Below the pieces are notes generated by a model, which did not search any database, was not told the DNA's origin, and worked only from the letters and a program-made list of their open reading frames with translations. DNA of 54,675 nucleotides. Origin: an uncultured Clostridia bacterium (GTDB lineage: Bacteria; Bacillota; Clostridia; Oscillospirales; Ruminococcaceae). The position numbers were made by a program, and so were the translations under genes. Where the stretch lies: the NCBI GenBank assembly GCA_944386045.1, contig CALWZO010000043.1:1-54675 (forward strand). The letters are read 5' to 3'. Below are positions 46,790 to 54,675 of this stretch, in pieces. How positions within the stretch are numbered: the first letter of the stretch is position 1; each line of letters starts with the position of its first letter.

Positions 46790-46810
46790 TTTATATATAC
46801 ATTATATATA
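46790..46810. promoter_or_regulatory. 21-bp AT-rich sequence, copy 2
   Basis: Identical to 45167-45187, 26 bases ahead of the GT-C-like gene on the minus strand. Together the two copies suggest a shared promoter or operator for the two surface-related genes. Confidence 0.5.
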
Positions 46811-46850
46811 TAAGCCTTAACTATTGCAAGGGTTGGCAGTAAAACCGATA

Positions 46851-46879
46851 TTGAAAAACAGCCGGGCAGAAAGTATAAT
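46851..46879 (+). promoter_or_regulatory. Promoter of the truncated DUF1349 gene
   Basis: TTGAAA (46851-46856) and TATAAT (46874-46879) with a 17-bp spacer lie 40 bases ahead of the ATG. Confidence 0.85.
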
Positions 46880-46919
46880 GTAAATCAAAGACAGAACAAA
46901 GAGTCAGACGAAAGGGGAC

Positions 46920-47180
46920 ATGGCAATGAAGATAAAAGCCGACCAATGGCAATGGACAAGACAGCCGAAGGACTTTTTTATTTCTGATGACAGGATAGAA
47001 ATCATCACCAATCCGCACACCGACCTGTGGCAGCGCACATATTACCATTTCAGGAACGACAATGCGCCGGTATTGCAGATAAAAACATCGGAAAAATTCT
47101 TTTCCTTTTCGGTAAAGACAGAATTTGAAAGCAAAGTCCGTTTTGACCAGTGCGGTGTGGTGGATATGCCAGCAGAGTAA
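46920..47180 (+). pseudogene. DUF1349-family protein, 3'-truncated
   Basis: 86 codons from ATG 46920 (site GGGG). The family core QWTRQPKDFFISDDRIEIITNPHTDLWQRTYYHFRNDNAPVLQIKTSEKFFSFSVKTEF...RFDQCGVV is intact. It then stops being DUF1349-like after VV and ends DMPAE within five codons. Normal proteins continue for another 100 or more residues with the beta-sandwich second half. DUF1349 proteins (concanavalin-like) are of unknown role. The break coincides with the start of a recombinase-like fragment, so an insertion or deletion event replaced the 3' half. Confidence 0.8.
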
Positions 47181-47356
47181 ACTCCTGTACGGCTCATTCC
47201 ATTAGTGTTGATAATGTAGAAGCCTTGATATTATCAACGGTAAAACGCTTTTCAAGGTTCGTTCTGAATGACGAAGAAGCCTTTGCAAAGGAACTGCAAG
47301 CACTTTGGAATGATAAGCAAGCGGATAAGCCGAAACAAAATCAAGATGAAGTATAA
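47165..47356 (+). pseudogene. Fragment of a serine recombinase (zinc-ribbon region)
   Basis: It reads YASRVNSCTAHSISVDN...VEALILSTVKRFSRFVLNDEEAFAKELQALWNDKQ, the CTxHxI segment of the zinc beta ribbon and its following helices in large serine recombinases. It has no start of its own; the frame overlaps the DUF1349 stop. It is the remnant of an older mobile element, distinct from the one at 33-43.6 kb, which has the related but different sequence [10 protein letters not shown]. It explains the truncation next to it. Confidence 0.7.
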
Positions 47357-47391
47357 TATTAAAAACAAATCCAAATTTACAAAGGTGGAAA

Positions 47392-47721
47392 ATGATAAGT
47401 ATGGAACAAGAAATGAAATGGAAGAAAATAGTGAAAAGTTGCATGGACAATGTTAAAACGCATTTTGCTGATATAGACAAAAGCATTGATTTCGGAGCAT
47501 ACATTCAGCCAGAAAATTATTTTGTATCCTATATTTTTCGCACAAACGCAAAATTAAAAGCTGCACGACAAAGCGGACTTACTGAAAGAATAAATTTATA
47601 TCATAAAGAACAGTTGAAAAAACTTAATTATCCAATTCAAGGAATAAAAGATTGTGATTTTGCCTCGCAAGAAGAATGTGATGAAAAATATAGTGGAAAT
47701 TGGTATTACTATTATAAGTAA
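47392..47721 (+). CDS. Small AT-rich protein of unknown function
   Basis: 109 residues, soluble, aromatic-rich, with no known motif (e.g. IDFGAYIQPENYFVSYIFRTNAKLKAARQSGLTERINLYHKEQLKKLNYP). A second in-frame ATG lies at 47401; AGGTGG lies just before the first. The low-GC composition and position after a recombinase remnant suggest it was cargo of that older element. Length and character are similar to immunity proteins or antitoxins, but this is not established. It appears intact, with its own start and stop. Confidence 0.55.
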   Translation: MISMEQEMKWKKIVKSCMDNVKTHFADIDKSIDFGAYIQPENYFVSYIFRTNAKLKAARQSGLTERINLYHKEQLKKLNYPIQGIKDCDFASQEECDEKYSGNWYYYYK

Positions 47722-47800
47722 CACAGAAAAAAATACCATTCAAACAATTTTTAGTTTATAAAATTGTGTTAAATCATAAAACCACATTGAGGTGGCGATT

Positions 47801-48170
47801 ATGCGATATAAAAAATTGTATTGAGTATTATAGCAAGTGTGCTTTGTTTAGTGCTATTGAGTGGCTGCGGTGGTTATTCTCATGATTTTAATTCAAGTGA
47901 AGAAGCACAAAAATATGTATTAGCAAAATTAAAGGACAAATATGATAAAGGGTTTAATGTCATAGGGTATTATATCCCCTGATTTTAGTGTCTATCGTGA
48001 TATGACCTGCGGAATTATATATATTTGATGAAAAAGCTGCAGATAGCATCGGTAGTGTGCCGGAAGCATTGGAGACTATGTATGAAGACGATGTTATCGT
48101 ATCAGAAGATGAGTTTTTAAAGATGATAACGGCGTTAACTTCAAATACGAAATTAGAGCACTGTAATTAA
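47801..48170 (+). pseudogene. Broken lipoprotein gene
   Basis: The start ATGCGATATAAAAA is followed by a shift in frame. The next frame reads LSIIASVLCLVLLSGCGGYSHDF, a lipoprotein signal with lipobox LSGC, then NSSEEAQKYVLAKLKDKYDKGFNVIG and a stop. The remaining segment (FDEKAADSIGSVPEALETMYEDDVIVSEDEFLKMITAL) lies in another frame and ends at 48170. At least two frameshifts are needed to join the parts. The original protein would have been a small lipoprotein of about 115 residues. It is low in GC, like the gene before it. Confidence 0.75.
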
Positions 48171-48534
48171 AGCAGGGTACCAAAACTCACTAAATCTATA
48201 TTCTCTAAGATAGTACAGAAATAATCAGTAACGCAAAAAGAAAGGCGCAACCAACGGATTTCATTGCCGTCGGCTGCGCCTTTTGAATGTCCCATCGCAT
48301 TTAAATCGATAAAACATCGCAGGTGCCCCTGTATGTTTACCTGCCAAGATGAGTTCATTTACGATAAGGTTTTCGCTTATCAAATTTTTTAGGGAATGAG
48401 ATAAATGCTTTTTTTCAAGTGTAAACTACCATTTCGTTTACAATTTAGCGGCCCGGCCTTTTTTGTATGCAAAGCTGTTTTTTTGCAAAAAAATACCCCC
48501 GTACGGGGGCAAAGGTAAAGCGTATGCCGGCTGT
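48171..48534. other. Gene-poor stretch with terminator-like hairpins
   Basis: It contains a strong hairpin at 48241-48283 (AAAGGCGCA arms, T-run after) and an AT-rich rest without a convincing frame. The sequence at 48300-48380 (CATCGCAGGTGCCCCTGTATG region) looks like part of an interspersed repeat, but I cannot show a second copy inside the window. Confidence 0.45.
48484..48510 (-). terminator. Terminator of the AraC gene
   Basis: The palindrome CCCCCGTACGGGGG (48496-48509) is followed on the minus strand by TATTTTTTTT. It lies 25 bases past the stop at 48535. Confidence 0.88.
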
Positions 48535-49479
48535 CTATCTGTCGTGTGTATTTTCCAGCCGGGGGACGATGTATTTTTCCGCCAGCTCGGAGGGGGACAG
48601 CTCGCTTTGCACCTTTATGCGGGCGTTTTTGCGGTATTGTTCCGGGGAAAGACCCGTTTGCTTTTTCCAGAACTTGTAAAAACCCGCATAGGTTTCAAAC
48701 CCCAGCTCCGACGCCACCTGTTCCAGGCTCATACTGCTTCTTTCCAGCAGGCCTATGCCCACAATGTATCTTCGGTAGGCCACCAGCTGTTCAAAACCCA
48801 TTCCCAGCAACTCTTTCAGCGACCGGGAGATATATGCCGCGCTGTAGTTCATCTCTTTTGACAGCTGTTCCAGTGTGATTGTCCTGTAATTTTCCCTGAC
48901 CATTTTCATCGCGTACAGCGCCGGATATTTTTTGCTGGCGGTGTACAGGGGACTGTATTCCTTGTCGGACAGGTTGGCCAGACTGTTGAAAAACCTCATC
49001 GTGTCTATCACCGCCAGCTCCCGGGGGTTGGTGATGTCGTTGAAATCGGAAATTATCAGGTCGGCGGCTCTTATCAGCCGTCGGCTGGCCGGATAGTGGA
49101 CTAAATACGGGCTGTCACTGCTCACCGAGTCCAGCAGGCGGTGTATGTCGTCGCAGGACACAAAGGAATAGCTGTGCATACAGAAAAAGTCAGCAAAGCC
49201 TGCCTTGTCCACTATAAGCATTATAAATTTGGAGTCGGTGAGAAAATCGTCAAACTTGATGTACCTGCCGCCGTCCACATACATAAAATCATTGCCCATC
49301 ATAAAATTGGTGCCACTGTCAAAGGCAAAGGCCCCGGTGCCGGGGAACAGCCATATAAATGTGAACTCATCATTGCCGGTGTGAAATTCGTCGCCCATCT
49401 CGCACTCGATAAGCCTGATTATCTTCCTGCCGTCCGGCAGACTTACGCTCACTTCGTGGTAGGGCAGTATCTTTTGCAT
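48535..49479 (-). CDS. AraC-family transcriptional regulator
   Basis: 314 residues. The N-terminal cupin-like sensor (residues about 1-170) has the GDEFHTGNDEFTFIWLFPG strand pattern. The C-terminal AraC HTH pair (ITLEQLSKEMNYSAAYISRSLKELLGMGFEQLVAYRRY and MSLEQVASELGFETYAGFYKFWKKQTGLSPEQYRK) is complete. It probably senses a small molecule, perhaps a substrate of the amide-hydrolysing cluster it sits in, and controls that cluster. The start ATG at 49479 has CGGAGG. It is the last gene after the amidohydrolase and M20 genes on the same strand, 85 bases after the M20 stop, so it may be expressed with them. Confidence 0.9.
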   Translation of the reverse strand: MQKILPYHEVSVSLPDGRKIIRLIECEMGDEFHTGNDEFTFIWLFPGTGAFAFDSGTNFMMGNDFMYVDGGRYIKFDDFLTDSKFIMLIVDKAGFADFFCMHSYSFVSCDDIHRLLDSVSSDSPYLVHYPASRRLIRAADLIISDFNDITNPRELAVIDTMRFFNSLANLSDKEYSPLYTASKKYPALYAMKMVRENYRTITLEQLSKEMNYSAAYISRSLKELLGMGFEQLVAYRRYIVGIGLLERSSMSLEQVASELGFETYAGFYKFWKKQTGLSPEQYRKNARIKVQSELSPSELAEKYIVPRLENTHDR

Positions 49480-49564
49480 ACAAAACCTCCGTTTTTTTTA
49501 AAACAATGCGGCGCAGTACAGCGCCGCACTGTTATTATATGTGAAAAAATGGGGGTGCAATCAG

Positions 49565-50848
49565 TCAGCCGTACATTTTTTCCAGGTCCCGCCGTGAATA
49601 GGCTTTTTCGGCGTAGATTCGGTAGCTTTCGTCCTTGTGCCTTTCCACCGGGCCTATATCGGTTTTCAGCGCGGCCAGCGCGTAGTCCGCATAGGCACTC
49701 ACACCGTATTTCAGCCGGTCGGTGTCTATGTCAAACCGTTCGTTGTGATGTCCGGCGCCGCAGCCCTTGGCCTCGTTTTTCACTCCTACAAACGCGAACA
49801 CTCCGGGCCACACTTTCAGATAGCTGGAGAAGGACTCGGAGCCCATCCACGGCTCGGCCTGTACCACCTTTCCGTCGCCGATGTCGGCGGCCACCGCCTG
49901 CTGAGCCAGATGGGAACATTCCCTGTCGTTCACTGTGGCCAGGCCGGGGGGAGCGTATTTTATGTATCTGGGCTTGCAGTCATAGGCGGCGCATATTCCG
50001 TCCACCGTCTTTTTCAGCCGGTTGTAAAACACCGTGCCCACACCCTCCGGGTCAAAGGTTCTCATACTGCCGCTGAAGGTGAGTGTCTGGGGTATAACAT
50101 TGCCCCGGGCGCCCGCGTGCAGGCTGCCTATGGAGTAGGTACAGGTCTTGAACGGGTCTATTTTTTCCAGCCTGAGCGCTTCCAGGCGCTGGAATATGGC
50201 GGCAAAAGCGCCGATGGGGGAGTTGGACTGGTCCGGGCGGGAGCCGTGGCCGCCCTGTCCCTCTATCTCTATTTCAAAGCCCATGGGCGCGGCCAGCACA
50301 TCGGTGTCGTTTATCACCACGGTGCCGGTGGGGTCCAGCGCGGATACATGTGCGCCGTAGATGGAGTCCGGCTTTATGCCGTGTTTTTCGCAGTAGGGGA
50401 TGATAAACTTCACATTGCCCGAGCCCTCTTCGCCGCGCTCGAATATCAGGTATACCGTGCCCTCTATTTCCTCTTTCTTTTCCAGCAGTACCTTCGCGGC
50501 ACCCAGCAGCATGGCCGTGTGGGCGTCGTGGCCGCAGGCGTGCATCACGCCCTCGTTTTCCGACCACACCTGCCTGGTGCAGTTCAGGTTTTCTTTTTCT
50601 GTCACCGGCAGTGCGTCGCAGTCGGCGCGCAGCATCACACTGCGGCCGTTGTCCGCCGCGCCGCGGATTGTGGCCAGCACGCCGCCGTCGGGTATCTCCA
50701 CATTTTCAATGCCCATTTTGTCCAGCTCGGCCATTATATATTTTACCGTTTCATATTCCTGTCCGGACAGCTCCGGGTGGCGGTGCAGATGATTTCTGGC
50801 ATCCACCGTGTACTGCTCATACTTTTTGGCCAGCTCAAAGTTTGTCAT
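49565..50848 (-). CDS. M20 family metallo-amidohydrolase
   Basis: 427 residues, in the aminoacylase/IAA-amino-acid-hydrolase group. Metal ligands: LRADCDALP, CGHDAHTAML and FERGEEGSG (Glu pair). The dimerisation lid domain starts near GQGGHGSRPDQSNSP. It hydrolyses N-acyl amino acids or similar amides in the cytoplasm. The substrate cannot be read. A paralogue at 53889 shares long identical blocks (ADCDALPV-EKENLNCTRQVWS), so one gene arose by duplication. The ATG at 50848 follows AAAGGAGAA. It is in operon with the amidohydrolase 52 bases upstream. Confidence 0.92.
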   Translation of the reverse strand: MTNFELAKKYEQYTVDARNHLHRHPELSGQEYETVKYIMAELDKMGIENVEIPDGGVLATIRGAADNGRSVMLRADCDALPVTEKENLNCTRQVWSENEGVMHACGHDAHTAMLLGAAKVLLEKKEEIEGTVYLIFERGEEGSGNVKFIIPYCEKHGIKPDSIYGAHVSALDPTGTVVINDTDVLAAPMGFEIEIEGQGGHGSRPDQSNSPIGAFAAIFQRLEALRLEKIDPFKTCTYSIGSLHAGARGNVIPQTLTFSGSMRTFDPEGVGTVFYNRLKKTVDGICAAYDCKPRYIKYAPPGLATVNDRECSHLAQQAVAADIGDGKVVQAEPWMGSESFSSYLKVWPGVFAFVGVKNEAKGCGAGHHNERFDIDTDRLKYGVSAYADYALAALKTDIGPVERHKDESYRIYAEKAYSRRDLEKMYG

Positions 50849-50900
50849 ATCTGTTCTCCTTTCTTTGTAAAAAAATATTTTATATCAGGCGATAAAACAA

Positions 50901-52199
50901 TCACCTTTCGTCCTTGTACACCTTGCCGCCCTTCATCACCAGTTTTATGTTGTCCGGGTCGCACAGTATTTCCAGGTCCTGCACCGGGTTGCCCTTTACA
51001 AACAGCAGGTCGGCAAAGGAGCCTTCCTCCAGCACGCCGATTTTGCCGTCCGGGTAGGGGTTCTGGTATGTGGTCAGCTTTGACAGTTCATAGGCGTTGC
51101 CGGTGGCCATTTTCAGGCCGCGGTAGCTGCCGAAATATTTTTTGAAGTTGCGCAGGTCGGCCAGCTGTCTGTCTTTCGGCTCGTCCTGTACATACTCTTC
51201 ACGGAACTGGTCGGTGCCGAACACCACATTCAGATCATATTTGTTTATCAGTTCCACCTGGTTCAGCAGGCCGTTTTTCATTATCTCTATGGACGGCTTG
51301 TACTTTTTCACCGGTGTACCCAGCAGGGTGGGCATCGGCCGGGAGCGTTTTACCTGCTGTCCGCCGTTTCCGCCAAACTGCGGACACATACATATCCATA
51401 CGCCTTTTTCCCGCATTCTTTTTGCGTTGCCTTCGTCCATCAGGGTGGCGTGCTCATAGCTCATAACCCCGGCATCCAGCGCGCGGTTTATGGACCGGGG
51501 GATATACAGGTGAGCCATTACATAGGTGCCGTAATCGGAGGCGGCCTCCACCGCGGCTTTCAGCTCGTCCAGGGTAAACTGCACTGTGGAAAGGGGGTCA
51601 AAGAAAGAGCCCATGCCGCCCCCGGCCATCACCTTTATCTGGCTGGCGCCCAAAAACAGCTGCTGGCGCACCTTTTTCAGCATTTCGTCCCTGCCGTCTG
51701 CTGTTACAAACATACCGCTTTTGTTTGTCAGATTTGTGTCGCCGCGCTCCGGGTCAAAATCAGAATAATAAGCGTTGGCCCCATGTCCCGATGTCTGTAT
51801 TATGGCGCCGTTGGACGGGAAGATACGCGGGCCGTCCAGCATACCGTTGTCAATGCAGTTTTTCAGGCCCACAGTCACACCGCCGGCATCGCGGGCAGTG
51901 GTTATGCCCCTTTGCAGCATTTCGGCGGCATACCTGGCGCTGCGCAGCACAAATTCGTCATATCGGTAGGTGGCGCACACCGCCACCGGCGCGGTAAACG
52001 AAAAATGTATATGGCTGTCCACCAGGCCGGGGATTACCGTGTAGCCGTCCGCATCATAAATTTTGTCAAAATTTTCCTCGCAGATGTCGCCGGAAAAAAT
52101 TTCCCGTACCTTTCCGTCCTTTATGACAATGTTGGAACACATCTTCAGGTTTTCATTTTTTCCGTCAAACACATTGGCGTTTTTAATAAGAATATTCAT
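50901..52199 (-). CDS. Amidohydrolase-superfamily enzyme
   Basis: 432 residues from ATG 52199, which has AGGAGG; the longer frame starting at 52358 has no such site. It has the metal-dependent (beta/alpha)8 barrel: VIPGLVDSHIHFSF (HxH pair), TTARDAGG, IKVMAGGGMGSF (Lys position), MAHLYIPRS (His), MSYEHATLMDEG (His) and VVFGTDQFREE (Asp). These match imidazolonepropionase-like hydrolases acting on cyclic or linear amides. Its position with an M20 peptidase, transporter and AraC regulator suggests a shared amide or acyl-amino-acid substrate. The exact reaction is unknown. Confidence 0.88.
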   Translation of the reverse strand: MNILIKNANVFDGKNENLKMCSNIVIKDGKVREIFSGDICEENFDKIYDADGYTVIPGLVDSHIHFSFTAPVAVCATYRYDEFVLRSARYAAEMLQRGITTARDAGGVTVGLKNCIDNGMLDGPRIFPSNGAIIQTSGHGANAYYSDFDPERGDTNLTNKSGMFVTADGRDEMLKKVRQQLFLGASQIKVMAGGGMGSFFDPLSTVQFTLDELKAAVEAASDYGTYVMAHLYIPRSINRALDAGVMSYEHATLMDEGNAKRMREKGVWICMCPQFGGNGGQQVKRSRPMPTLLGTPVKKYKPSIEIMKNGLLNQVELINKYDLNVVFGTDQFREEYVQDEPKDRQLADLRNFKKYFGSYRGLKMATGNAYELSKLTTYQNPYPDGKIGVLEEGSFADLLFVKGNPVQDLEILCDPDNIKLVMKGGKVYKDER

Positions 52200-52487
52200 A
52201 AAATATTTCCTCCTGTGAGGGCTGTGTATCGTTGCAATTATAATAACCCAAAAGGCGATATTTGTTAATAGTAAAAACACTGCGTTTCGCCTGGGGAAAT
52301 GTAAAGGCAATATGGGGAAATGCAGCGTGCAAAACCATTTGTTATAGGGAAATAACAATATTATTTCGGGAAATTTAAAAAAAATTTTGGCCGTTATAAA
52401 ATAAAGTTGACAACAGGCTGTGTATCGTCGTTTTACAGCCGCGGCGTCACAGGGACGCCGCTTGTATTCAATTTGGGAGGACTATTT
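52200..52487. promoter_or_regulatory. Divergent control region of the amide cluster
   Basis: It separates the minus-strand amidohydrolase operon from the plus-strand transporter operon. The 13-base direct repeat GGCTGTGTATCGT occurs at 52220-52232 and 52416-52428. A TATAAT on the minus strand (52237-52242) fits the amidohydrolase promoter. TTGACA at 52407-52412 could be the -35 box of the transporter promoter, though no good -10 follows. A GCGGCGTC/GACGCCGC hairpin lies at about 52441-52462. The repeats may bind the AraC regulator. Confidence 0.55.
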
Positions 52488-53870
52488 ATGAAAGAGAAAA
52501 AGAAATTCAAGATGCCCCATCTCATGGCGATGATAGTGGGGCTGATACTGATTATGTCACTGCTGACATACATTGTCCCGGCCGGTCAGTTTGCCTCAGA
52601 CCCGGTGACCGGAAAGATCGACGGCAACGCCTTCAGCTTTCTGGGTTATCAGACACCGGTAAACCCATGGCAGGCCTTGCTGTACATTGCCCAGGGCGTT
52701 GCCAACTCCGGCTCAATAATCGCCACATTGCTGGCCACCGGCGGTCTCACCGGTATAATACTGGCCACAAAAAGAATGGACAATGTAGTCGACTGGGCAA
52801 TATACAAACTGTCCGGAAAAGGCATTGATGTGCTGGTACCGATTCTGACACTGGTTTTCTGCGTATACGGCACATTCTCCGGCGGCGACTGGTGCGTTGC
52901 AATGGTGCCGATAGGCTGTATGATTGCCAAAAAACTGAACTGTGACCCGATACTGGGCGGTGCTTTCGTGCTGATCGGCTGTATGGTGGGCGGTATATTC
53001 TCGCCCACAGCCCCGATGCTGGTCCAGCTGACCATGGATGTACCGGTGTATTCAGGCTTTGCCATGAGAATGCTTCTGGACATACCTGTTTACGCCATGA
53101 CCATGTTCTGGATGTGGCGCTATGCCAAAAAAGTGGCCAAAGACCCCACAAAATCCGCCATGGGCGACACCGAATGGATGAACACCGATTATTCCGGCGT
53201 GGGTGTAAAGGAAGTAAGCCTGGACAAGCGCGATGTGATATGTACTGTTTTGTACTTTGCACAGCCGGTTACCAGCGTTATCTGTACCACAATGCTGGGC
53301 TATTCTGTAGAGGTTATCCCGGCGCTGTGTATCATATACGGTTTCCTTATCGGCGTGGTACACGGCTACAAGCTGGATGACACCTGCAACAAGTTTGCCA
53401 ACGGCGTGGCCGGAATGGCCTTTGTAGGCTTTATCATCGGCTGTGCCAACTGTATGTCCCTTGTTATGACCAACGGCAACATTATCCATACAATAGTTTA
53501 CTTTGCCTGCCTGCCGCTGAGGAATGTGGGCGTCGGTTTTGCCGCCGTGGGCATAGCGATAATCATCACAATCATCAATATCATAATACCATCTGCCAGC
53601 GCAAAAATTGCAATACTGTGCCCGATTATCTCACCCATGTGCGACGCGCTGAGCATTCACCGTCAGATAGGCGTTACCGCCTTCAAAGTGGGCGACGCTG
53701 TTACAAACATGATTTCACCTACACTGGGTATGCTGGTGGGCGGTCTGGAAGTGGCCGGAGTGCCTTATGACAAATGGCTGAAATGGATAATGCCATTTAT
53801 ACTCATCGTGCTGGCCTACGGTTATGTGGCGCTGTATGTGCTGGGCGCAGTGGGCTGGACAGGTCTTTGA
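52488..53870 (+). CDS. YfcC-family membrane transporter
   Basis: 460 residues from ATG 52488, after GGGAGG; the longer frame from 52407 begins inside a promoter-like sequence. About 12 TM segments. Features of the YfcC/DcuC-like group (proposed C4-dicarboxylate or amino-acid importers) include FSGGDWCVAMVPIGCMIAKK, the two hairpin-like loops with polar residues (IFSPTAPMLVQL and IIPSASAKIAILCPI), and a GDAVTNMISPTLGML segment near the end. It probably imports the substrate or exports a product of the M20 enzymes beside it. It is followed after 18 bases by an M20 gene. Confidence 0.88.
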   Translation: MKEKKKFKMPHLMAMIVGLILIMSLLTYIVPAGQFASDPVTGKIDGNAFSFLGYQTPVNPWQALLYIAQGVANSGSIIATLLATGGLTGIILATKRMDNVVDWAIYKLSGKGIDVLVPILTLVFCVYGTFSGGDWCVAMVPIGCMIAKKLNCDPILGGAFVLIGCMVGGIFSPTAPMLVQLTMDVPVYSGFAMRMLLDIPVYAMTMFWMWRYAKKVAKDPTKSAMGDTEWMNTDYSGVGVKEVSLDKRDVICTVLYFAQPVTSVICTTMLGYSVEVIPALCIIYGFLIGVVHGYKLDDTCNKFANGVAGMAFVGFIIGCANCMSLVMTNGNIIHTIVYFACLPLRNVGVGFAAVGIAIIITIINIIIPSASAKIAILCPIISPMCDALSIHRQIGVTAFKVGDAVTNMISPTLGMLVGGLEVAGVPYDKWLKWIMPFILIVLAYGYVALYVLGAVGWTGL

Positions 53871-53888
53871 TAAAAAGGAGGCAGAAAT

Positions 53889-54675
53889 ATGACAAACCTT
53901 GAAACCGCAAAAAAATACCGGGACTATATGGTATACGCCCGCAGATATATGCACGAAAATCCCGAGCCGTCCGGACAGAAAAAAAAAACGGTAAAATTTA
54001 TAATGTCCGAACTGGACAAAATGGGCATAAAATACACCGAGGTGGAAAACGGCGGCGTGCTGGCCGAAATAGAGGGCAAAAAGCCGGGCAAAACCGTGCT
54101 GCTGCGCGCCGACTGCGACGCATTGCCGGTGCTGGAAAAAGAAAACCTGAACTGCACCAGGCAGGTGTGGTCCAAAAAAGAAGGTCTGATGCACGCCTGC
54201 GGCCACGACGCCCACACCGCCTGCCGGCTGGGTGCGGCCAAAATCCTGCTGGAAAAACAGGATGAAATAGAAGGCAAGGTTATCCTCTGTTTTGAAAGAG
54301 GGGAAGAGATGGCCGGCAGCGTAAAATACATCTTTGCCTACATGGAAAAAAACAACATCCATGTGGACTCCTGCTTCGGTATGCACACCAACCTGCCGCT
54401 GGAAACAGGCAAAGTGGCGGTCAACGACACCAACTCCCTGGCCGGTGCCTTCGGTTTTGACATAACAATAGAGGGGCAGGGGGGACACGGCCGCCGCCCC
54501 GACCAGGCAGAAAACCCGATAAACTGTTTTTTGGCCATCGCCAACCGCCTGGAAGCGCTGCGCCTGGAAAAAATCAGCCCCTTTATGCCGGCCACCTATT
54601 CCATAGGCAAGCTGTCCAGCGGCACCCAGGGCAATATTATTCCCCAGACGCTGAACTTTGCCGGCACAATGAGGT
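53889..54675 (+). CDS. M20 family metallo-amidohydrolase, paralogue, 3' end outside the window
   Basis: 262 codons are visible. Metal-binding motifs are LLRADCDALP, ACGHDAHTACRLG and FERGEEMAG; the lid domain begins at EGQGGHGRRPDQAENP. It is very similar to the enzyme at 49565-50848 (both start MTN-x-E-x-AKKY and share EKENLNCTRQVWS). Substitutions near the substrate lid (HTNLPLETGKVAVNDTNSL for HVSALDPTGTVVINDTDVL) suggest a different or overlapping substrate. The ATG at 53889 follows AAGGAGGC. It is co-transcribed with the transporter. Confidence 0.9.
   Translation, partial: MTNLETAKKYRDYMVYARRYMHENPEPSGQKKKTVKFIMSELDKMGIKYTEVENGGVLAEIEGKKPGKTVLLRADCDALPVLEKENLNCTRQVWSKKEGLMHACGHDAHTACRLGAAKILLEKQDEIEGKVILCFERGEEMAGSVKYIFAYMEKNNIHVDSCFGMHTNLPLETGKVAVNDTNSLAGAFGFDITIEGQGGHGRRPDQAENPINCFLAIANRLEALRLEKISPFMPATYSIGKLSSGTQGNIIPQTLNFAGTMR

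Noticed and set aside
49141..51145. Plus-strand frames of 311-502 codons opposite the AraC and M20 genes
   Set aside because: Shadows of real minus-strand genes; no start sites and no domain content.

Overview
The window looks like a Gram-positive, anaerobic gut-type Clostridia genome (Oscillospiraceae-like at a guess). Evidence is strong AGGAGG ribosome binding sites, GTG starts, an LTA-synthase-family enzyme, a sortase with a sortase-anchored surface protein, Tn4451-type mobile genes and many Rho-independent terminators. The backbone is GC-rich. Two stretches are clearly more AT-rich and look acquired: about 2.6-7.3 kb and the cargo of the element at 32.95-43.62 kb. There is no tRNA, rRNA or CRISPR array that I can recognise.

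Layout. 0-2.5 kb: end of a PfkB sugar kinase, a small immunity-like protein, and a MATE exporter broken by three frameshifts but still preceded by a sigma-A promoter and a candidate guanidine-IV riboswitch. 2.6-7.1 kb: a two-gene McrBC-like restriction system (coiled-coil AAA+ GTPase-like motor plus DUF2357/PD-(D/E)XK nuclease). 7.3-9.5 kb: a three-gene HipBST-type toxin-antitoxin locus whose control region carries four operators spaced exactly 41 bp apart. 10.5-19.9 kb: a 2547-residue VWA/isopeptide-repeat surface protein, a class B sortase with a lipoprotein signal, and a BspA-type LRR remnant.

20-25.6 kb: a replication and partition module (RHH-like protein, ParB, ParA, three parS-like palindromes, a decayed acetyltransferase, a Rep_3 initiator and about nine iterons). 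Its composition matches the backbone, so the window may lie on a chromid or megaplasmid, or hold a long-resident integrated plasmid. 25.7-32.9 kb: LTA-synthase-family protein, two flavodoxin-like reductases, a membrane-linked XRE regulator, small membrane or secreted proteins, an 87-bp repeat pair and a 5'-truncated MATE gene.

32.95-43.62 kb: a 10.66-kb mobilizable element (large serine recombinase, TnpW, MobA, MobC, TnpV, DUF6809). It is inserted inside the TTCG-loop terminator of the truncated MATE gene, so both ends can be read to the base. Its cargo is a four-gene operon: XRE controller, cytosine-5 methyltransferase, NotI-like endonuclease, and an OLD-family ATPase/TOPRIM protein. Families of AACTT-loop palindromes lie on both sides of it.

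43.7-48.5 kb: START-domain gene with an in-frame stop, P-loop kinase, GT-C-like membrane protein, truncated DUF1349 gene joined to a recombinase remnant, and a broken lipoprotein gene. 48.5-54.7 kb: an amide or acyl-amino-acid utilisation cluster, with amidohydrolase, M20 peptidase and AraC regulator on one strand and a YfcC-type transporter plus a paralogous M20 peptidase on the other.

The main theme is defence and mobility: three separate defence or TA loci, one precisely delimited mobile element, one plasmid-type replicon, and at least eight degraded genes in 55 kb.
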